DNA of 58,349 nt from contig CAJXRD010000014.1 in NCBI GenBank assembly GCA_913058295.1, positions 1-58,349 of the forward strand. Direction: 5' to 3'. The stretch is from an uncultured Flavobacteriales bacterium. GTDB lineage: Bacteria; Bacteroidota; Bacteroidia; Flavobacteriales; Flavobacteriaceae. The position numbers and the translations under genes are program-made. The notes under the pieces were generated by a model. It was given only the letters and a program-made list of their open reading frames with translations, was not told where the DNA came from and did not search any database. Of this stretch, positions 53,188 through 58,349 are shown piece by piece; the stretch's first letter is position 1; every line of letters begins with the position of its first letter.

Positions 53188-56037
53188 CTAATGAGCTTCC
53201 AACCAATTTTCCCCCAAACCTAATTCTACATCTAGAGACACAGAAAGTTGAAAGGCATTTTCCATTTCAGATTTAATAAGAGGTTTAAGTTCGTCTAATT
53301 CAGGTTTGTAAATATCAAAAACCAATTCATCATGTACTTGTAACAGCATTTTACTTTTATAATTGCCTTCTTCTAATATTTTGAAGATGTTTATCATAGC
53401 AATTTTTATAATATCTGCTGCAGATCCTTGTATAGGAGCATTTACCGCATTTCTTTCTGCAGCTCCTCTAACAATTGCATTAGAAGCATTAATTGCGTTT
53501 AAATATCGACGACGCCCTAATACCGTTTGTACATAACCATTTTCACGTGCAAAATTTACCTGCTCACTCATAAAACTTTTAAGCTTGGGATAGGTTAGGT
53601 AATAAGTGTCTATTAATTCTTTTGCTTCTTTTCTGCTTAAATCTGTTTGATTACTCAAACCAAAAGCAGATACCCCATAAATAATACCAAAATTTACGGT
53701 TTTTGCATTGCTACGTTGTTCTTTGGTTACTTCTTCTAATGGAACATCAAAAACTCTTGCTGCGGTAGATGCGTGAATATCTTCCCCATTTTTAAAAGCC
53801 TCGATCATGGTAACTTCTTCACTTAGTGCAGCAATAATGCGTAATTCAATTTGCGAATAATCTGCCGCTAATAAAACATAGTCTTTATTTCTAGGGATAA
53901 AAGCTTTTCTAACTTGACGCCCACGTTCTGTTCTAATTGGGATATTTTGCAAATTCGGATTATTACTACTTAATCTTCCAGTAGCAGCAACAGTTTGCAT
54001 ATAATCGGTATGCACTCTCCCAGTAATAGGCTCCACTTGTTCTGGTAAAGCATCTACATAGGTGCTTTTTAATTTTGCCAAGCCACGATACTCCAACACA
54101 TCGCTAATAATTTCATGATCTTTTGCCAAATAAGAAAGCACATCTTCGGCTGTAGAATATTGACCAGTTTTGGTCTTTTTGGGTTTTTCTACCAATTTCA
54201 TTTTTTCAAAAAGAACAATCCCTAATTGTTTTGGAGAAGCAATATTGAATTCCTCTCCAGCAGCAGCATATATTTTCGAAACAAGATTATTAATGTCTTT
54301 GTCTAAATCTGCAGTCAAACTTTTTAAAAATTCAACATCCAGATTTATCCCTTCTAATTCCATATTTGCCAAAACCCCTACTAAAGGAATTTCAATTTCG
54401 TCGAATAGTTTTTGAATGTTCGCCTCTCCCAATTCTTTTTCAAAATGCTCTTTTAATTGTAGGGTAATATCCGCATCTTCTACAGCATATTCTGTAATTT
54501 TATCCAAAGGAACCTCTCGCATAGAGAGTTGGTTTTTTCCTTTTTTACCTATTAAATCAGTAATAGAAACTGGAGTGTAATTCAAATAAGTTTCGGAAAG
54601 CACCTCCATATTATGACGCATATCGGGATTGATAAGGTAATGTGCTAACATAGTATCAAACAATTTTCCTTTTACCGAAACATTGTATTTCGCCAAAACC
54701 TTGATGTCGTATTTTAAATTCTGACCGATTTTCTCGATGGATTCTGATTCAAAAAAAGGTCGAAGCATTTCGATTAGCTCTTGTGCACTCTCTCTATCTT
54801 CAGGAAAAGGAAGAAAAAAACCTTTACCAACTTCCCAAGAAAAAGCGATACCTACTAATTCTGCTATAATAGGATTTAGCCCAGTAGTTTCAGTGTCAAA
54901 ACAAACCGAAGATTGTTTCATCAGATTTTGAAGAAACAACTTAGTCCCAATACCAGGTTGAATGTTTTGGTAAAAATGTTCGGTTGTTGAAATTGTTTTT
55001 CGCGAACTGTGTATTACAGTTTCTGAAGGTTCTCCGTCACCTCCAAATAGTGAAAATTGTCCTTGACCTGCAGAAGTTTCTTGTTCCTTTTTTGGAACCT
55101 GAACTGCATTTGATTTTGGACTTTCCTTTTGTCCAGTTGTAGGAGCAGTACTTTCCGTAGAAAAAGTTTTTGTAAAATTAACGATCATACGTCTGAACTC
55201 TAATTCCTCAAAAAGAGTGGTTACCGCTTCCATATTTGGATGAGACATTTCAAAATCTTCTTCATGAAAATCTACAGGAACATCCAACATAATAGTTGCC
55301 AGTTCTTTTGAAAGGATACCGAGCTCTTTAGAGGCTTCCACCTTTTCTTTCATTTTTCCCTTTAGCTCGTGAGTATTGGCAAGTAATCCTTCCATACTTC
55401 CATAGGCAGCTATAAATTTCTTTGCAGTTTTATCACCAACACCAGGAAGCCCTGGAATATTATCACTAGCATCGCCCATCATTCCTAAGTAATCAATAAC
55501 TTGTTCTGGACGTTCAACTTCAAATTTCTTTTGTATTTCAGGAATTCCCCAAGTTTCATAACCACCACCAAACATGGGGCGATACATAAAAATATTTTCA
55601 GAAACCAATTGTGCAAAATCCTTATCTGGTGTTACCATAAAGGTTTGGTAGCCTTCTTTTTCCGCTTTCTTAGAAAGAGTCCCTATTACATCATCAGCTT
55701 CAAATCCTTCTTTCACCATAATAGGAATGTGCATCGCTTTTAAAATATCGTAGATATAAGGAATTGCAATTTTTATGGCATCTGGAGTTGCATCCCGATT
55801 TGCTTTATATTCGGGAAAAGCCTCTTTTCTAGCTACACTTCCTCCCTTATCAAAACATACTGCGAGGTGGTCTGGACGTTCCCGTTTAATAACATCTAAT
55901 AATGAATTCATAAAACCCATTATTGCTGAGGTATCCAATCCTTTAGAATTGATTCTCGGGTTTTTTATAAAAGCATAATATCCTCGAAAAATTAAGGCGT
56001 AAGCATCAATAAGAAAAAGGCGTTTTTTATCGGACAT
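53188..56037 (-). CDS. polA: DNA polymerase I
   Basis: A 949-residue DNA polymerase I for Okazaki-fragment processing and repair. The 5'-3' exonuclease domain (1-290) contains CFDKGGSVARKEAFPEYKAN and GMMGDASDNIPGLPGVGDKT. A 3'-5' exonuclease domain (about 345-520) has the catalytic DTET (VCFDTETTGLNP), so proofreading is probably active. The polymerase domain (560-949) has motif A DYSQIELRIIAALS, motif B RSNAKTVNFGIIYG and motif C QVHDELVFD. All three activities look intact. Confidence 0.98.
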   Translation of the reverse strand: MSDKKRLFLIDAYALIFRGYYAFIKNPRINSKGLDTSAIMGFMNSLLDVIKRERPDHLAVCFDKGGSVARKEAFPEYKANRDATPDAIKIAIPYIYDILKAMHIPIMVKEGFEADDVIGTLSKKAEKEGYQTFMVTPDKDFAQLVSENIFMYRPMFGGGYETWGIPEIQKKFEVERPEQVIDYLGMMGDASDNIPGLPGVGDKTAKKFIAAYGSMEGLLANTHELKGKMKEKVEASKELGILSKELATIMLDVPVDFHEEDFEMSHPNMEAVTTLFEELEFRRMIVNFTKTFSTESTAPTTGQKESPKSNAVQVPKKEQETSAGQGQFSLFGGDGEPSETVIHSSRKTISTTEHFYQNIQPGIGTKLFLQNLMKQSSVCFDTETTGLNPIIAELVGIAFSWEVGKGFFLPFPEDRESAQELIEMLRPFFESESIEKIGQNLKYDIKVLAKYNVSVKGKLFDTMLAHYLINPDMRHNMEVLSETYLNYTPVSITDLIGKKGKNQLSMREVPLDKITEYAVEDADITLQLKEHFEKELGEANIQKLFDEIEIPLVGVLANMELEGINLDVEFLKSLTADLDKDINNLVSKIYAAAGEEFNIASPKQLGIVLFEKMKLVEKPKKTKTGQYSTAEDVLSYLAKDHEIISDVLEYRGLAKLKSTYVDALPEQVEPITGRVHTDYMQTVAATGRLSSNNPNLQNIPIRTERGRQVRKAFIPRNKDYVLLAADYSQIELRIIAALSEEVTMIEAFKNGEDIHASTAARVFDVPLEEVTKEQRSNAKTVNFGIIYGVSAFGLSNQTDLSRKEAKELIDTYYLTYPKLKSFMSEQVNFARENGYVQTVLGRRRYLNAINASNAIVRGAAERNAVNAPIQGSAADIIKIAMINIFKILEEGNYKSKMLLQVHDELVFDIYKPELDELKPLIKSEMENAFQLSVSLDVELGLGENWLEAH

Positions 56038-56059
56038 AGTTTAAATATATTTATTTAAT

Positions 56060-56138
56060 GTCTCCTCGAGCGCAGTCGAGAGGTCTTTTTGAAGTTACTA
56101 TTTAATAATGAGTTCTCGACTGCGCTCGAACGGACAAA
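56060..56138. repeat. Dispersed inverted repeat, copy 2 (TCGAGCGCAGTCGAGA core)
   Basis: TCGAGCGCAGTCGAGA at 56066-56081 and TCTCGACTGCGCTCGA at 56114-56129 are exact reverse complements. Weaker outer pairing (ATGTCTCC against the flank CGGACAAAT) extends the arms. The core is identical to that at 39452-39528. It sits directly upstream of polA on its 5' side. Confidence 0.86.
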
Positions 56139-56203
56139 TTAGAAACCTCGTAATTCCTTCAAAAATAAAAACAGTAAAAAGATATTCAATAAAAATCTAA
56201 GTG

Positions 56204-56211
56204 TATTTTTG
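56204..56211 (+). promoter_or_regulatory. Probable -7 element of the isoaspartyl peptidase gene
   Basis: TATTTTTG matches the Bacteroidetes -7 box and ends 22 nt before the ATG at 56234. No TTG is found at 17-23 nt upstream, so the -33 element is not supported. Confidence 0.4.
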
Positions 56212-56233
56212 AAAACTATTTAACATTAATACT

Positions 56234-57184
56234 ATGAACACATTTTCAATAGCTATTCACGGAGGTGCAGGGACACTTGTAAAAGGAATGATGACTCCTG
56301 AAAAAGAAGTTGCATACAAAGAAGCATTACAAATTGCACTAGATAGCGGCTATTCTATTTTAGAAAAAGGAGGAAATGCAGTGGATGCTGTAGAAGTTGC
56401 AGTAAAAGTATTGGAAGATTCTCCATTGTTTAATGCAGGAAAAGGAGCTGTTTTTACAGCTACTGAAACCCATGAAATGGACGCTTCTATTATGGATGGG
56501 AAAACATTGGAAGCAGGAGCAGTTTCCTTAATTACTGGAATAAAAAACCCCGTATCACTTGCTAGGGATGTAATGGAGAAAAGTGAACATGTTTTTTTAG
56601 CTGGTGAAGGTGCCATGCAATTTGCAAAAACAAATAATTATACATTGGAAAATCCTGATTATTTTTATGACGAATTACGTCATCAACAATGGTTAGATAT
56701 AAAAGATACTGACAATTTTCAGTTGGATCATGCAGCTACTTCGACCAAGCTCAGTAACCAAAAAGATTCTAAATTTGGAACTGTTGGAGCAGTAGCTTGT
56801 GATAAAAATGGAAATATTGCTGCAGCTACTTCTACAGGGGGAATGACTAACAAACGATATGGTAGAGTAGGAGATAGCCCTATGATTGGTGCAGGAAATT
56901 ATGCAAATAATAAAACATGTGCTATAAGTTGTACAGGTAGTGGGGAGTTTTTTATACGAGGAGTAGTCGCTTATGATGTTTCATGCTTAATGGAATATAA
57001 AGGACTTTCTGTAGAGGAAGCAGCTATAGAGGTAATCCAAAAAAGAATTTTAGAAATTGGTGGTGATGGTGGTTTAATTGCGGTAGATACTCAAGGAAAT
57101 ATAGCTATGCCTTTTAATACCGAAGGAATGTACCGAGGATCTAAAAACTCTAAGGGTTTCAATGAAGTTTCTATTTATAAATAA
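56234..57184 (+). CDS. iaaA: Isoaspartyl peptidase / plant-type asparaginase (Ntn hydrolase)
   Basis: A 316-residue proenzyme of the Ntn-hydrolase asparaginase family that cleaves itself before the catalytic Thr183 (KFGTVGAVACD). The substrate-binding Arg211 and Asp214 (GRVGDSPMIGAG) and the oxyanion Thr-Gly-Gly (STGGMTNK) are present, and the N-terminus is AIHGGAGTL. It hydrolyses beta-aspartyl dipeptides. The next gene, cyanophycinase, makes beta-Asp-Arg dipeptides, so the pair fits a degradation pathway. The two genes are convergent and their stop codons abut. No signal peptide is seen, so it acts in the cytoplasm. Confidence 0.9.
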   Translation: MNTFSIAIHGGAGTLVKGMMTPEKEVAYKEALQIALDSGYSILEKGGNAVDAVEVAVKVLEDSPLFNAGKGAVFTATETHEMDASIMDGKTLEAGAVSLITGIKNPVSLARDVMEKSEHVFLAGEGAMQFAKTNNYTLENPDYFYDELRHQQWLDIKDTDNFQLDHAATSTKLSNQKDSKFGTVGAVACDKNGNIAAATSTGGMTNKRYGRVGDSPMIGAGNYANNKTCAISCTGSGEFFIRGVVAYDVSCLMEYKGLSVEEAAIEVIQKRILEIGGDGGLIAVDTQGNIAMPFNTEGMYRGSKNSKGFNEVSIYK

Positions 57185-58042
57185 TTATACAAATGGAGCG
57201 TCAATAGGCAATACCTTAACTTTTCTATTATCAATATTAAACCGATCTCCATTAGATAGTACATGCACCGTTAAATTTGCCATGGTCATTGGTGTACCTT
57301 CAGATAATAACTCTTCGTTATTATGCGTCAACGTTTTTGGGTCAAAAACAATGATCATTCCCGAACCAATTACCACAAATTCATTGTTTTTAATAATAAG
57401 CCCTGTGTCTTCTGCCAAACCTATTCCTAATAAATTTGGATATTTTGCAACCGCTTCCGATTGTCTTCCAAAACGACCTCTTTGGATAAAATGGGTGTCG
57501 AAAACTAACTCTGGTATCAACCCCAATCCTTCTCTCATTTTTACAGCCCCTTTTATAAATGCATCGGTACTACTTCCTCCAGCAATCATCTCATTAGCCA
57601 TTACCATGGCGCCAGCACTTGTACCAGCAATTACAAATCCTTCTTCGTTTTTATAACGATCTAATAATATATTATGAATGGTAGTTCCACCAATTTTATT
57701 AGAAATCTTTGATTGATCACCGCCAGAAAACATAATGCAATCTGCTGTTTTAATCAAATCGATAGATTCGGGTTTTTCAGAATCTTCTTTGCTTCTAATA
57801 TCAAGCACATGAATATTAGTACAACCCAATTTCGTGAAGGCATCTATATAGTTTTCGCCAACTTCAACAGGGATACTTGAAGCAGTTGGAATTACAATAA
57901 TTTTAGAATTTTTTCCACCACATTCCTTTACCACATGCGAAAGAATTCCTTCTTCAACATATTCTAAATTATATTTTTCGTGAGTATTTCTATCTCCCTT
58001 ATCTTCATTTCCGCCAATTGGGATGAGCGTTCCTTTTACCAT
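57185..58042 (-). CDS. cphB: Cyanophycinase
   Basis: A 285-residue serine peptidase (S51 family) that cuts the multi-L-arginyl-poly-L-aspartate polymer cyanophycin into beta-Asp-Arg. The ATG at 58042 (MVKGTLIPIGGNEDKGD) is chosen; an open frame 24 codons longer crosses the promoter, where TATTTTTG (58069-58062, minus strand) lies 19 nt before this ATG. The nucleophile Ser142 is in VIAGTSAGAMVMA, with SGGDQSK and VFDTHFIQRGRFGRQSEA as family signatures. It is divergent from cyanophycin synthetase and lacks an export signal, so it acts inside the cell. Confidence 0.93.
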   Translation of the reverse strand: MVKGTLIPIGGNEDKGDRNTHEKYNLEYVEEGILSHVVKECGGKNSKIIVIPTASSIPVEVGENYIDAFTKLGCTNIHVLDIRSKEDSEKPESIDLIKTADCIMFSGGDQSKISNKIGGTTIHNILLDRYKNEEGFVIAGTSAGAMVMANEMIAGGSSTDAFIKGAVKMREGLGLIPELVFDTHFIQRGRFGRQSEAVAKYPNLLGIGLAEDTGLIIKNNEFVVIGSGMIIVFDPKTLTHNNEELLSEGTPMTMANLTVHVLSNGDRFNIDNRKVKVLPIDAPFV

Positions 58043-58155
58043 GCTAAGATTTTTTCTCCGGCAAAAATAAACTAATTTTTTTACTGAAAAATGTATATAT
58101 TTATAAACTTTCACTAGAATTAAAACTAAGTACCCGCTTTCTCGGGATATATATT

Positions 58156-58349
58156 ATGGAAATAAGAAGCATCAACGCCATGCGTGGCCCAAATTATTGG
58201 TCTGTTCGCCGTCATAAATTAATTGTGATGGTTTTAGATTTACAGGAAATGGAAGAATTACCTTCCAATAAGATAAAAGGATTTCGAGAACGCTTAGAAG
58301 CAATGTTTCCAACCATGTATGAACACCGTTGTTCTGTTGGAACTCCTGG
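58156..58349 (+). CDS. cphA: Cyanophycin synthetase, N-terminal start (runs off the window)
   Basis: Sixty-four codons are visible from the ATG at 58156, starting MEIRSINAMRGPNYWSVRRH, the characteristic beginning of cyanophycin synthetase, and continuing with KGFRERLEAMFPTMYEHRCS. The full enzyme (near 870-900 residues, with ATP-grasp and Mur-ligase domains) polymerises Asp and Arg. Only the N-terminal domain starts here. It is divergent from cyanophycinase across 113 nt. That gap holds the cphB -7 box and a small hairpin (CCCG / CGGG, 58133-58146) just ahead of this ATG. Confidence 0.88.
   Translation, partial: MEIRSINAMRGPNYWSVRRHKLIVMVLDLQEMEELPSNKIKGFRERLEAMFPTMYEHRCSVGTP

Noticed and set aside
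57162-57656. 164-codon plus-strand frame opposite cyanophycinase
   Set aside because: Shadow of cphB, which has full family motifs on the other strand.

Overview
The window is chromosomal DNA from a low-GC member of Bacteroidetes, most likely class Flavobacteriia. Three things point there. The genes are typical of the class: a TonB-dependent receptor with a CarboxypepD_reg-like N-terminus, an exbB-X-exbD-exbD cluster, a DUF5916 outer-membrane protein, and the order rplM-rpsI-rpsB-tsf-pyrH-frr. Promoters fit the Bacteroidetes pattern TTG-N19-TAnnTTTG. Shine-Dalgarno sequences are mostly absent. No insertion sequence, prophage or CRISPR array was found.

Layout. 1-3.6 kb: the 5' part of aspS, then a TonB-dependent receptor that ends at a bidirectional terminator. 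3.7-10.3 kb: a complete tripartite RND efflux operon (TetR regulator, TolC-like channel, membrane fusion protein, RND pump), with a palindromic operator lying on its promoter. 10.4-16.5 kb: a divergently transcribed polyprenyl diphosphate synthase with a small unknown protein, an outer-membrane protein, and sucA-sucB of the 2-oxoglutarate dehydrogenase complex. 16.5-21.8 kb: a possible 41-residue membrane peptide, a two-component system with a TPR sensor kinase, a retropepsin-like protein, TatD and a type I asparaginase. 21.8-25.2 kb: tRNA-Ser(GGA), the ExbB/ExbD energiser cluster and a PorT-like outer-membrane protein. 25.2-35.9 kb, all on the minus strand: translation and housekeeping genes (rplM, rpsI, rpsB, tsf, pyrH, frr, asnS), an MMPL-type RND protein, rpoN and a divergent PAP2-like protein. 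36.1-39.4 kb: a DUF5916 protein and a methyltransferase.

39.4-53.1 kb is the accessory part and the best candidate for an undescribed system. It holds three cobalamin-binding-type radical SAM proteins, a winged-helix/nucleotidyltransferase protein, two further methyltransferases (one FkbM), two sulfotransferase-fold proteins, a GT87 and a GT2 glycosyltransferase, a flippase-like membrane protein and a lipoprotein with one haem-type CxxCH motif. The genes form overlapping sets on both strands. Several intergenic gaps are filled by dispersed inverted repeats. The likely product is a methylated and sulfated surface glycan or glycolipid; this is inference from gene content.

53.2-58.3 kb: polA, then a cyanophycin module made of an isoaspartyl peptidase/asparaginase, cyanophycinase and the start of cyanophycin synthetase. 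Together these would store nitrogen as a polymer and release it. A 16-nt palindromic core (TCGAGCGCAGTCGAGA) occurs as inverted pairs just outside the accessory block and again after polA.
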